Below, piece by piece: positions 16,226 through 25,551 of a stretch of 64,000 nt of DNA. The position numbers and the translations under genes were made by a program. This DNA is from Gemmatimonadaceae bacterium. Lineage in GTDB: Bacteria; Gemmatimonadota; Gemmatimonadetes; Gemmatimonadales; Gemmatimonadaceae. The notes under the pieces were generated by a model. That model worked only from the letters and a program-made list of their open reading frames with translations. It was not told the origin of the DNA and made no database searches. The stretch's first letter is position 1, and every line of letters starts with the position of its first letter. Where the stretch lies: the NCBI GenBank assembly GCA_020846935.1, contig JADLCY010000001.1, positions 310,001 through 374,000 of the forward strand, written 5' to 3'.

Positions 16226-19200
16226 TGCATCGCCTGTTTGGGTTTTCCGTCCGCCATCGCGGGTTCGTCATCGGCGCCTGCCTGGCGATCGTCGCCGCCG
16301 GACTCTGGTCCGTCATGCATGTGCCATTCGACGCGTTTCCGGACCTCACCGGGGTGCGCGTCGAGGTGATCACCCCCGCACCCGGCATGGCGCCCGAAGA
16401 CGTCGAGCGGCTCGTGACGTTCCCCATCGAGTCGTCGCTGATGGGCATCCCAGGCGCACACCAGGTCCGCTCGGTCTCCAAGTTCGGGCTGTCGCTGATC
16501 ACGATTCCCTTCCCCGACGACGTCGACATCTACTTCGCGCGCACGTTGGTGCAGCAGCGACTCGGTGACGCAAAGTCCGCACTCCCCGAGGGGATCGAGC
16601 CCGGCCTCGGGCCCGTGTCCACGCCGATGGGTGAGCTGTACCAGTACGTGCTCACGTCGGACTCGCTCACGCTTACCGAACTCAAGACCCTGCACGACTA
16701 CACCGTGCGCCCTCGGCTTCGCACGGTTCCCGGCGTGTCCGAGGTGAACTCGTGGGGCGGATTCACCGAGCAGGTGCACGTCGTCGTGGATCCGGTGCGA
16801 CTCGCGGCCTACCGCCTGACACTGGCCGACGTGGATCGCGCGCTGGCCGAGAACAACCGCACCTTTGGCGGCTCCTACCTCGAATCCGGTGGCGAGCGCT
16901 TTACCGTGCGCGGGCTTGGCCGTGTGGAGCAGGGGCGCGAGCTCGGTGAGATCGTGATCTCCGCGCACGCCGGGACCTCCGTGCGCATTCGCGATGTGGC
17001 CGAGGTGCGCCCGGGTACGTTGCCGCGATCCGGTGCAGTCACGCGCGACGGCGAAGGCGAAGTGGTGAGCGGGATGGTGCTCAAGCTGCGAGGCGCCGAC
17101 TCACGGCGGGTGATCGCCGCGGTGAAGGAGCGCATGGACGAGATCCGCGCCGGCCTCCCCGCGCACGTGGAGATCACGCCGTTCTACGACCAGACGGACC
17201 TCGTTCGCCGCACGACCACCACGATCGTCAAGAACCTGGTCGAGGGTGGCCTCCTGGTCATCGCGGTGCTGTTTCTGTTCCTGCGCAACGTGCGCGCGTC
17301 GCTCATCGTGGCATCGGTCATCCCGTTGTCGATGCTGTTCGCGTTCATCGCGATGCGCATCTTTGGCTACTCCGCAAACCTCATGAGCCTCGGCGCCCTC
17401 GACTTCGGATTGATCGTCGATGCGTCAGTGGTGATGGTCGAGAACCTGGTGCGACGGCTGGAGCACTCACGACCGACCGAAAGCGAGCGCCCGTCACTCG
17501 TCGTGACCGCGGCCACCGAAGTCGGGCGGCCGATCCTCTTCGGCATCGCCATCATCGTGGCGGTCTACCTGCCCATCTTCGCGCTCGACGGCATGGAAGG
17601 GCGCATGTTCAAGCCGATGGCGTTCACGGTGGTCACCGCCGTCGTCGGTTCGCTGCTGCTCGCGTTCACCTATGTACCGGCCATCAGCGCGCGGCTGCTC
17701 ACCCACGCCAGCGAGAAGCCGGCTCCGCTGTTCGAGGCGATCCGTGCACGGTACGCCAACGGGTTGGAGTGGGCTCTCGCCCACGGTCGGCGGGTCGTCG
17801 CCGTGGCGGTGGTTCTCGTGATCGCGGCAGTCGGGTCGCTCGCGTCGATCGGCACCGAGTTCATGCCGAAGCTCGATGAAGGCTCCATCCTCATCACGTC
17901 GCGTCGACTCCCGTCCATCTCGCTCGATGAAGCCACGCGCATCTCCCTGCAGATCGAGCGTATCGTCAAGCGCTTTCCCGAGGTGCTCACCGTCGTCACC
18001 AAGGAGGGGCGCCCCGATCTCGCCACCGAGGCGATGGGCCTGTTCGAGGGCGACCTGTACGTGATTCTGCGGGACAAGAGCGAGTGGACTACCGCGCGCA
18101 ACGCCGAGGGGCTCGTGGCCGCCCTCGACTCCGCCCTGGCCGTCGTGCCCGGCGTCGAGATCGCCTTCACGCAACCGCTCGCGATGCGACTGGACGAAGC
18201 GGAGAGCGGAATCCGCACGGACCTGGGCGTGAAGGTCGTGAGTCCGGACATCGACCAGAACAACCGCGTCGCCGAGCAGATCCTGCGGGTGATTCGAACC
18301 GTGCGGGGCAACGCCGATGCCTCGGTGGAGGTGTCGGATGGCTCCGGTCAGGTCGCGATTCAGCTGGACCGTGATGCCCTCGCCGCCAACGGCCTCTCGG
18401 TAGCTGAACTGCAGCAGCACCTCGAGCTGGCCATGGGGACGCGCGTCGCGACCGAACTCGTGGAAGGTCCGCGTCGCATTGGCGTTGCCGTGCGCTACCC
18501 CGACGTGATCCGCGACGACATCAACGCGCTCGAACGCCTGACGATCCGCAGCGCCGGCGGTGCCCTCCTGCCTCTGAACGCGGTGGCGCGGCTCGTCCCC
18601 ACGACCGGGCCCGAACTCATCGGCCATGAAGACGGCCAAAGGCGCGCACTGGTCCTGAGCAACGTGCGTGGTCGAGACCTCGGGAGTTTTGCCGAGGAAG
18701 TGCGCGAGCGGGTCGCGCGCGAGGTGACCCTTCCGCCCGGCACTTTCCTGGAGTGGGGTGGGCAGTACGAAAACCAGCAACGCGCGATGAGTCGCCTCGC
18801 CGTGGTCGTCCCCGCGTCGCTCGTGCTGATCTTTCTGCTGCTCTTTGCGACGTTTCGCTCGGTCTCGCAGTCGGTGCTGGTGCTCTCGAACGTGCCGTTC
18901 GCCCTCGTCGGCGGCATCGCGGTGCTGTGGCTCCGAGGGCTGAACCTCAATCTGTCGGCCAGCATCGGCTTCATCGCCCTGTTCGGGATCGCCGTCCTCA
19001 ATGGCGTGGTGATGGTCTCGCACATGAACGCCTTGCGGGTCAGCGGCCTGTCGCTCGGTGACGCGGTGCGGCATGGTGCGATCGATCGACTTCGGCCCGT
19101 GCTCATGACCGCGCTCGTGGCGTCGCTGGGCTTTGTGCCGATGGCGCTGTCGACCAGCGCCGGCGGCGAGGTGCAGCGGCCGCTGGCGACCGTGGTGATC

Positions 19201-19359
19201 GGTGGCCTGGTCACCTCGACGCTGCTGACGCTGTTCGTGCTCCCGACGCTGTACCTGGCGCTCGCCCACTGGCTCGCCGGTCGCAGCGACGAAGCGCGGG
19301 GCGAGGGGCAGCGCGGCGCGCCGGAGCTGGAGCTGTCTCCTGAGCTGTCGGGAGACTGA
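16225..19359 (+). CDS. heavy-metal efflux RND pump, CzcA/CusA family
   Basis: 1044 residues, the usual HME-RND length, with 12 predicted membrane helices and two large periplasmic loops. The N-terminus matches the family (PFDAFPDLTGVRVEVITPAPGM). The proton-relay helix reads LDFGLIVDASVVMVEN (~390-407), which resembles the Zn/Co/Cd or Ni/Co groups more than the Cu/Ag group; this assignment is tentative. It exports divalent cations from periplasm or cytosol using the proton gradient. ATG 16225 overlaps the adaptor stop; an in-frame GTG at 16222 is a weaker alternative. Confidence 0.93.
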   Translation: MHRLFGFSVRHRGFVIGACLAIVAAGLWSVMHVPFDAFPDLTGVRVEVITPAPGMAPEDVERLVTFPIESSLMGIPGAHQVRSVSKFGLSLITIPFPDDVDIYFARTLVQQRLGDAKSALPEGIEPGLGPVSTPMGELYQYVLTSDSLTLTELKTLHDYTVRPRLRTVPGVSEVNSWGGFTEQVHVVVDPVRLAAYRLTLADVDRALAENNRTFGGSYLESGGERFTVRGLGRVEQGRELGEIVISAHAGTSVRIRDVAEVRPGTLPRSGAVTRDGEGEVVSGMVLKLRGADSRRVIAAVKERMDEIRAGLPAHVEITPFYDQTDLVRRTTTTIVKNLVEGGLLVIAVLFLFLRNVRASLIVASVIPLSMLFAFIAMRIFGYSANLMSLGALDFGLIVDASVVMVENLVRRLEHSRPTESERPSLVVTAATEVGRPILFGIAIIVAVYLPIFALDGMEGRMFKPMAFTVVTAVVGSLLLAFTYVPAISARLLTHASEKPAPLFEAIRARYANGLEWALAHGRRVVAVAVVLVIAAVGSLASIGTEFMPKLDEGSILITSRRLPSISLDEATRISLQIERIVKRFPEVLTVVTKEGRPDLATEAMGLFEGDLYVILRDKSEWTTARNAEGLVAALDSALAVVPGVEIAFTQPLAMRLDEAESGIRTDLGVKVVSPDIDQNNRVAEQILRVIRTVRGNADASVEVSDGSGQVAIQLDRDALAANGLSVAELQQHLELAMGTRVATELVEGPRRIGVAVRYPDVIRDDINALERLTIRSAGGALLPLNAVARLVPTTGPELIGHEDGQRRALVLSNVRGRDLGSFAEEVRERVAREVTLPPGTFLEWGGQYENQQRAMSRLAVVVPASLVLIFLLLFATFRSVSQSVLVLSNVPFALVGGIAVLWLRGLNLNLSASIGFIALFGIAVLNGVVMVSHMNALRVSGLSLGDAVRHGAIDRLRPVLMTALVASLGFVPMALSTSAGGEVQRPLATVVIGGLVTSTLLTLFVLPTLYLALAHWLAGRSDEARGEGQRGAPELELSPELSGD

Positions 19360-19460
19360 TCGCCTCAGGGGGACCCTCCTCGGCGCGGTAGGCTCGTACC
19401 CTTCGATCGTGTAGTTTCCGGCTCCCCCGCCACCACTGCGCCCTGCATCCGTCCGTTGCC

Positions 19461-20606
19461 ATGACCGGTCCGCTGACCCGACTCACCGAAGAGGAAGAGC
19501 TGTTTCGCGATGCGGTTGCCGGCTTCGCGGAATCCGAAGTCCGCCCTCGTGTGCAGGCCATGGAGCAGGCGGCCCAGATGGACCGCACGCTGATCGACAA
19601 GGCGTTCGAACTGGGCCTGATGGGCATCGAGGCCGACGAGCGCTTTGGCGGCGCCGGTGGGTCGCTCACCATGGTGGCGCTGGCGGTCGAGGAGATCAGC
19701 AAGGTCGATGCGTCGTCCGCGATCCTCGTTGACGTGCAGAACACGCTGGTGAACTACCCCATCAACACCTACGCATCCGATGCGCAAAAAGAGCGGTACC
19801 TCACGTCGCTCACATCCGGCACGGTGGGCGCGTACGCGCTGAGCGAATCGGGCTCGGGCTCCGACGCGTTCGGTCTTGCCACGCGGGCCGAGCTGCGCGG
19901 CGACACCTGGGTGCTCAACGGCCGGAAGATGTGGATCACCAACGGCTACGAGGCGGGCGTCTACGTGGTCTTTGCGAATGCCAGACCCGACGCAGGCTAC
20001 CGCGGGATCACGGCGTTTCTCGTCGAGCGTGACTTCCCGGGGTTCTCGGTGGGCAAGAAGGAGGACAAGCTCGGGATCCGCGCTTCGAGCACGGTGGAGC
20101 TGATTCTCGACGGTTGCGAGGTTCCTGCCGCGAACGTGCTCGGCCCTGTGGGACAGGGCTACAAGATCGCGATCGACACCCTCAACGGCGGCCGCATCGG
20201 CATTGGCGCGCAGATGATCGGTGTGGCGGGCGGCGCGTTGCGCGCGGCCGTGCAGTACATCCAGGAGCGCCGACAGTTCGGCAAGGCGCTGGGTGAGTTC
20301 CAGGCCATACAGTTCCAGGTCGCGCAGGCCGCGACAGAGCTGGAAGCCGCGCGACTCATGGTGTACAACGCCGCCCGCCTGCGCGACGCGGGTCAGGACA
20401 TCGTGAAGGAGGGCGCCATGGCCAAGCTCTTCTCCTCACAGGTCTGCGAGCGCGTGACCTCGCTCTGCGTGGAGCTGTTCGGTGGCTACGGCTACACGCG
20501 CGACTTCCCGGTCGAGAAGTTCTATCGCGACGCCAAGATCGGCACGATCTACGAGGGCACGAGCAACATGCAGCTGCAGACGATCGCGAAGCAGGTGATT
20601 CGATAG
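19461..20606 (+). CDS. acyl-CoA dehydrogenase
   Basis: 381 residues, the standard size for short/medium-chain acyl-CoA dehydrogenases. FAD and substrate signatures are present: YALSESGSGSDAFG, TWVLNGRKMWITNG and the C-terminal ELFGGYGYTRDFPVEKFYRDAKIGTIYEG. The Glu of the IYEGTSNMQ motif is the expected catalytic base. It catalyses the first alpha,beta-dehydrogenation of beta-oxidation or branched-chain amino-acid breakdown, passing electrons to ETF. No other fatty-acid genes are adjacent, so the chain-length class is open. It stands alone, 101 bases after the metal pump. Confidence 0.93.
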   Translation: MTGPLTRLTEEEELFRDAVAGFAESEVRPRVQAMEQAAQMDRTLIDKAFELGLMGIEADERFGGAGGSLTMVALAVEEISKVDASSAILVDVQNTLVNYPINTYASDAQKERYLTSLTSGTVGAYALSESGSGSDAFGLATRAELRGDTWVLNGRKMWITNGYEAGVYVVFANARPDAGYRGITAFLVERDFPGFSVGKKEDKLGIRASSTVELILDGCEVPAANVLGPVGQGYKIAIDTLNGGRIGIGAQMIGVAGGALRAAVQYIQERRQFGKALGEFQAIQFQVAQAATELEAARLMVYNAARLRDAGQDIVKEGAMAKLFSSQVCERVTSLCVELFGGYGYTRDFPVEKFYRDAKIGTIYEGTSNMQLQTIAKQVIR

Positions 20607-20906
20607 CGCACCGACCTTCGCGGAGGGCCCGCGTGCCCAGCGCCTGATCGGGCCCACCTGACGCGCCGAACACGCCCGTCGACCGACGCGGACGGGTACT
20701 ACGCTATCACACGGGCGGCTCGAGGATCCTCAGCGACCGAAGATGGCGCCGAAGGCCCGCACGAATCCCGCGACCGCCGGATAGGAACGGGCTCGGAACG
20801 CATCCGTCGCTCTCAGCGCACTCGGGTTGGCGGCATCGGCGCCGCAGTGGTATCGATGTGCGACGGCCACGCGCCGGAGCTGGGCTCGCGATGGGCCGAC
20901 GCGCCG
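20607..20906. other. intergenic stretch between convergent genes
   Basis: Three hundred bases between the acyl-CoA dehydrogenase stop and the TolC stop on the other strand. It holds a possible small minus-strand frame from GTG 20870 to 20730 (46 codons, ending in VRAFGAIFGR) immediately downstream of tolC; its codon use is weaker than that of the neighbours and I do not call it. Short inverted repeats such as CCCGTC/GACGGG near 20680 exist but lack a T-run. Nothing else is recognised. Confidence 0.3.
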
Positions 20907-22373
20907 CTACCGGATCTCCCGGCCCGCCACGAAGTCGTACAGCGTCGACCGGCGCAGGCGGTAGAACGCCTGCCAGTACCCGCGCAACGACTGCAGGTAC
21001 TGCTGTACCGCCTGATCCTTCTCGTTCTGGGCGATGTAGAGGTTGTCGATCTGGATGCGACCGATCACGTAGCGGTTCTTCGCCACCTCGAATCGCTTGT
21101 TCGCGACGGTGTCGGCCTTGGCGGAAAGGGCGAGCTGATTGCGCGACTGATCGAGCTGCAACACGGCGAAGTGGGCTTCCTGCATGAGTTGTTCGCGCGC
21201 GAGTCGCCGATTGGCTTCCACACGACCTTCATCCGCGCGCGCTGCCTGGATGCTGGCGCTCCGGGCGCCCCACTGCACGAGGGGCATCGTCACCGCAACG
21301 GAGAGGCGCTGCGCGTTGCGCAGGTCGCGGTACGCAAGGTCGAAGTCGGAGGCCGACTGGTTGTAGCCCACGCTGGCCTGCAGGGTGGCACCGAGCCCCT
21401 CGTTGAGGCGCGCTTCCGTCACCCGGCGCCGGGCCTGCACGGCCTGCAGCTCCTGGGTGGTCATCTGCGCGCGATTGCGCAGCGCCTGCTCCACGGCGAC
21501 GGCGGTATCGGCCTTCACGTCGGGGACTTCACCGCCCACGACGAGCTCGAGCGGCGCGTCGGGTGGCAGATTCAGCTGCAGGCGCAGCGCCGCGCGCGTC
21601 CGGTCGAACTCGAGCTGCGCCGCGCTCTGCGCATTGCGTGAGCGCAGGAGCGCCAGCTCGCTCTGCAACAGGTCGTTTTCGCCGATCTTGCCGACTTCGT
21701 ATCGTCCTTTGTTGAGCGTGTACAGCGTGTCGTTCACCGCCGCGTTCATCGTGGCGTTCAGCAGCTGGATGCGCGCCGAGTAGTGGTCGAAGAAGGCGCC
21801 GGCGGTCTGGATCGCGAGGTCCTCGCGCGCCTCCAGGAACGTTCGCTCCGCCGCGTCGCCCTGCAACGCCTGCTCCTTCGAGTCCCACGCCAGGGTGTTC
21901 GGCCGCAGAAGGTTCTGGCGAATGCCGACGAGGAACGGCGTCGAGTTCCAGTTGCGCACCTCCTGGGTTCCGGCGAGCTGGATGCGCGCGAGCGACGACT
22001 GCACGAACAGGTCACCGCCGGTGAATGGCAGCTTCTGCGCCACCTGAAGGTTCACACCCGTCTGGTTCTGCTGCTGCGCGCGGAACAGCGTACTGCCGTC
22101 GGGCTGGAGCACCGGAATGATCGAGCGGTTGTAGATCGGCAGGTCACTCTGCAGCGAGACCTGCGGCAGCAGCCGGGCATTGAAGCTGCGCTCCCGCTGT
22201 CGCGCCGACTCGCGAGTGCTTTCGGCAGCGCGGGCGCCATACGACTCTCGCTGCGACCGCTCGATGGCTTGCTGCAGGGTAAACGAGGTCTGCGCCCCGG
22301 CGGCGGGCAGGGGGAGCGCGAACCACGCGAGCGCGAGCGCAAGGCGGGCGGATCCGGAACGACCAGGCATCAT
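20907..22373 (-). CDS. TolC-family outer-membrane efflux protein
   Basis: 488 residues with a signal peptide (LALALAWFALPLPAAGAQ) and two outer-membrane efflux repeats separated by long helices. VAQKLPFTGGDL and the DIELAARP-free, helix-rich body fit MacA/MacB-linked TolC proteins. The C-terminal repeat ends with the IGRIQIDNLYIAQNEKDQAV segment. It is the last gene of a three-gene minus-strand operon: its ATG overlaps the permease stop by four bases. It would provide the outer-membrane channel for the adaptor and permease encoded upstream. Confidence 0.9.
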   Translation of the reverse strand: MMPGRSGSARLALALAWFALPLPAAGAQTSFTLQQAIERSQRESYGARAAESTRESARQRERSFNARLLPQVSLQSDLPIYNRSIIPVLQPDGSTLFRAQQQNQTGVNLQVAQKLPFTGGDLFVQSSLARIQLAGTQEVRNWNSTPFLVGIRQNLLRPNTLAWDSKEQALQGDAAERTFLEAREDLAIQTAGAFFDHYSARIQLLNATMNAAVNDTLYTLNKGRYEVGKIGENDLLQSELALLRSRNAQSAAQLEFDRTRAALRLQLNLPPDAPLELVVGGEVPDVKADTAVAVEQALRNRAQMTTQELQAVQARRRVTEARLNEGLGATLQASVGYNQSASDFDLAYRDLRNAQRLSVAVTMPLVQWGARSASIQAARADEGRVEANRRLAREQLMQEAHFAVLQLDQSRNQLALSAKADTVANKRFEVAKNRYVIGRIQIDNLYIAQNEKDQAVQQYLQSLRGYWQAFYRLRRSTLYDFVAGREIR

Positions 22374-23770
22374 TCGTACCTCAGGCAGACCACGGGATCC
22401 TGTCGTGCCGCGCGATAGGCGGGCACGATCCCGAACACGAGACCGACTGTGATCGATACGCCAAAGGCGACGACCACGGAGATGAGCGAGACCACCGTCG
22501 CGATTCCGGCGAGGCGCTCGATGCCGAAGCTCAGCGCGACACCGGTGATGATGCCGGCGACGCCACCGGCGACGGAGATGAGCATCGCCTCGGTGAGGAA
22601 CTGCGCGAGAATGTCCTTCTGCGTGGCGCCCATCGCCCGGCGCACGCCGATCTCGCGGATGCGCTCCAGCACCGAGGCGAGCATGATGTTCATGATGCCG
22701 ATCCCGCCAACGACGAGCGAAATCGACGCGATCGCGCCGAGCACGACGTTGAAGATCGTCTTGGTACGCTGCTCCTGACGGAGGAGCAGCTCGGGGACCG
22801 TGATTTCGAAGTCGATGACTTCGTTGTGACGCCGCGTGAGCATGCGCTGGAGGATCTCGGCGACCGGGGGCACGAACCTCGCCTCGGTCACGCGCACCAC
22901 GATGCGATCGAGCTGGTGATAGTTGCGCTGCTCGGCGACGGCTTCGGGGTCAGCCGTTGCGGCGTTGGGATCGATCTCCTGTTCGGGACGCGCCGCCAGC
23001 TCGATGTCGCGCTGCGTGAGCTGAGCACGATTCCGGAAGCGCAGGAGCATGGTGTGCACGGGCACGTACACGTCCATGTTGGGATCGCGCACGCCGAGTC
23101 GCTCGGACGTTTCCTTGCTCACCGTGCGATCGTCCAGCACGCCGACCACCGTGAGCCAGATGTCGCCGGCCTTGATCCGACGGCCGATCGGGTCTTCGGT
23201 CGTGAAGAAGCGCGTGCGGATTCCGTGACCGATGATGGCCACCGGGCGGCCCTGCGACACCTGGGCTGCGTTGAACCACTGCCCCTGGGCGAGCGTGAGG
23301 TTCAGCAGGGGGAAATGCGAGGTGTCGACCCCGACCACCTTGCCCGTGCGCCGACGTCCCTCACGCGTGATGAGCGAGTTGAGCACGATCTCCGCACTGG
23401 CCCGGTCCACGTGCGGCACCACGCGGGCGATCGACTCGGCATCCCTGAATGTGAGGCCCGGCGAGTACTTCTTTGGTTCCTGCTTGCCGTCGTCGCGCGC
23501 CACCGGTCCCTCGCGCTGCTCCTCGAGAGGCGTGATGAGGATGTTGTTGGACCCGAGCAGGCGCATCTGCTCGAGGATCTCCTGCTCGGCGCCCTTGCCG
23601 ATGGCGAGCATGGCGATGACGGACGCCACGCCGAACAGGATGCCGAGCGAGGTGAGTGCCGCGCGCAGCGTGTTGTGCCCCACCGCCACGAGTGCGGTGC
23701 GGAGCGCGAACGCCACCCGCGTGCCCAGGGTGTCCCGTGCGCGGACGGGCGCCTCCGTCGACGGTTGCAC
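22370..23770 (-). CDS. MacB-like ABC transporter permease without ATPase domain
   Basis: 466 residues. The N-terminal helix with ALTSLGILFGVASVIAMLAIG opens a MacB periplasmic (MacB_PCD) domain (~60-320). Three C-terminal FtsX-type helices follow, with VVGGIGIMNIMLASVLERIREIGVRRAMGAT and the terminal RAARQDPVVCLRYE. There is no Walker A or signature motif, so this is the permease half only. Full MacB has an N-terminal ATPase fused to this unit. The partner ATPase is not in this operon. The start is GTG, six bases after the adaptor gene. Confidence 0.92.
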   Translation of the reverse strand: MQPSTEAPVRARDTLGTRVAFALRTALVAVGHNTLRAALTSLGILFGVASVIAMLAIGKGAEQEILEQMRLLGSNNILITPLEEQREGPVARDDGKQEPKKYSPGLTFRDAESIARVVPHVDRASAEIVLNSLITREGRRRTGKVVGVDTSHFPLLNLTLAQGQWFNAAQVSQGRPVAIIGHGIRTRFFTTEDPIGRRIKAGDIWLTVVGVLDDRTVSKETSERLGVRDPNMDVYVPVHTMLLRFRNRAQLTQRDIELAARPEQEIDPNAATADPEAVAEQRNYHQLDRIVVRVTEARFVPPVAEILQRMLTRRHNEVIDFEITVPELLLRQEQRTKTIFNVVLGAIASISLVVGGIGIMNIMLASVLERIREIGVRRAMGATQKDILAQFLTEAMLISVAGGVAGIITGVALSFGIERLAGIATVVSLISVVVAFGVSITVGLVFGIVPAYRAARQDPVVCLRYE

Positions 23771-23776
23771 GGGGGC

Positions 23777-25159
23777 CTAACGACTCGTGCGGGTCGCCGT
23801 TGCCTTCTCCTTTGCCGCTGGGACCGGCGAGGCCGGCGGGACCGGGAGTGGACGCTGACCGCGGGCCGTGTCCCCGGCCCCCTCGCGGGGGCGATCGCCC
23901 GACCCCGGAAGCCGCACGGTTTCGACTCCCTCCGTCACGGCCGGTGGCGACAGGAGGATCTCGTCACCTTCGCTCAGGCCACGGCGAATGATCACTGCGT
24001 CGTCGTTCATCGCGCCGGTCTCGACCTCGAGCCGCTGCACACCGGCGCCGCGCTTCCGGTAGACGTAGGGAATGTCTCCGTCGGCCATCACCGCCTCGAG
24101 CGGCACGTACAGCGCCTCCTTGATCGCGTAGGTCTCGATCGCGGCCGCGGACGTCATTCCCGGTCGAAGCGTGGTGTCGGCCTGCTCGAGCAGCACACGG
24201 ACCTCGAAGACCTTGGCGTCCGCGTTGGGCCGCTGCTCGCCGACGTTGGCCACACTCGTCACCTTGCCCGTCAGGCGCTTGGAGGGATCGGCATCCAGCG
24301 TGATCACGGCCGGATGACCCACGGAAATCTTCCGGACGTCGATCTCATTGACGTAGGTGATCGTCTCCATCTGCGAGAGATCAGGGAGTGTCGCCACGGT
24401 GGGATCCCACGGACTCACCTGCGATCCCGCCGTCTTCTTCCGGCCGTTCCACTCCTTCACGTAGATGACCATCCCGTCGGCCGGCGCACGGATGGTGAAC
24501 GCGGCCATCACCTCGTCGACCACGGTGAGCTTGTTGCGCTGCCGCTGTACGTCGGCGCCCACCTCACGCATCTTGGCCTGCGCCTGCTCGGTTTTCGTCT
24601 TGTAGTCGACCTTGGCCTGGGCGAGGGCACGCTCGGCTTTTTCGTAGGCGATTTCCTCCTGTCGGCGCACGGAGGGCGCCTCGAACTGCGCCTGCTCACG
24701 CGCGATGCGCCGTTCCTCGAGTGCGAGTTCCATGGACTTCATGTCCTCGCGCGCCTTCGACAGGTTCAGCGTCGAGTCGAGCTGCGCCTGCTCCAGTTGG
24801 GCTTCGGCCTTGGTGAGCGCCAGCTGCACTTCGCCACGCTTGGCCGCGATCGACGACCGGTCGAGTTCCGCCACCAGGTCGCCCGCCTTGACCACCGTCC
24901 CCTCCGGGACGATCGAGGCGATCTTCATCTGGAACGACTCCGCCTGCTGTGCGTTGGGTGGTCCCTGGACCTGGACGAACCGCACGGCGCGCAACTCACC
25001 GGCGTTGGTCACCACCACGCGAAAATCGCCCTTCTTCACCGCGGTCGTGATTTCGGCCGCCTCCGCGTCGCCGTCTCGCGTGACATACCACAACGCCGGA
25101 ACGGCGAGGACGACGAGGAGGGCAAGGAATGCCGTCCTCCGTGGCTGCGGGAGCTTCAT
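23777..25159 (-). CDS. MacA/HlyD-type periplasmic adaptor
   Basis: 460 residues from ATG 25159. An N-terminal signal anchor (FLALLVVLAVPALWYV) is followed by a lipoyl half-motif with KIASIVPEGTVVKAGDLVAELD, a very long charged alpha-hairpin (~95-235) and the second half-motif FTIRAPADGMVIYVKEW. Barrel and membrane-proximal domains then lead to a Pro/Arg/Lys-rich tail with no clear structure. It links the permease to TolC in a tripartite export machine for peptides, macrolide-like molecules or lipids; the cargo is unknown. First gene of the operon, with its promoter in the gap to the right. Confidence 0.9.
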   Translation of the reverse strand: MKLPQPRRTAFLALLVVLAVPALWYVTRDGDAEAAEITTAVKKGDFRVVVTNAGELRAVRFVQVQGPPNAQQAESFQMKIASIVPEGTVVKAGDLVAELDRSSIAAKRGEVQLALTKAEAQLEQAQLDSTLNLSKAREDMKSMELALEERRIAREQAQFEAPSVRRQEEIAYEKAERALAQAKVDYKTKTEQAQAKMREVGADVQRQRNKLTVVDEVMAAFTIRAPADGMVIYVKEWNGRKKTAGSQVSPWDPTVATLPDLSQMETITYVNEIDVRKISVGHPAVITLDADPSKRLTGKVTSVANVGEQRPNADAKVFEVRVLLEQADTTLRPGMTSAAAIETYAIKEALYVPLEAVMADGDIPYVYRKRGAGVQRLEVETGAMNDDAVIIRRGLSEGDEILLSPPAVTEGVETVRLPGSGDRPREGAGDTARGQRPLPVPPASPVPAAKEKATATRTSR

Positions 25160-25551
25160 CAACGGACCCTCGTGGTTGGGGGGCGTTCCGAGCGAAACGC
25201 GATGAGCCTGCTACCCTGCATTGGTGTCACGGGACCCGGGCGCGATACCCCGGCATCCAGTGCCAGCCGGAAGCGGCCGCGAGATCCGCGGTCATGAGAC
25301 ACCCGAGGGGGGCCAAACGTTAGCTGGCGTCGTGCCTCGGGTCCGATCCCGCGCCAATGGCCCCATCGGCGCGCCGGTGGCCGACTTGCGCGAGCCCTCG
25401 GGCCACTGCCAATCTGCGACCACCGGCCGACCTGCCGGCGCACGCGCCGGCGTTGGCCGACGAGCCCGCCTACTCTCTCTCCGGCTCCCATGCGTACACC
25501 TCCCCGGGCCAGCCCCTGCGGCCAGTCGTCTGTCCCGATCTTGTTCGGCGA
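25160..25551. other. divergent intergenic region
   Basis: 392 bases between the divergent adaptor operon (minus) and nitrilase (plus). The right part stays open in the nitrilase frame back to 25357, but the encoded Arg/Pro/Ala-rich sequence has no family resemblance and nitrilases normally begin where ATG 25552 puts them. Both promoters must lie here; I could not pick convincing -10/-35 boxes or an operator. Confidence 0.3.

Noticed and set aside
20730-20870. 46-codon minus-strand frame after tolC
   Set aside because: Third-position GC is lower than in neighbours and no homologous family comes to mind; left uncalled.
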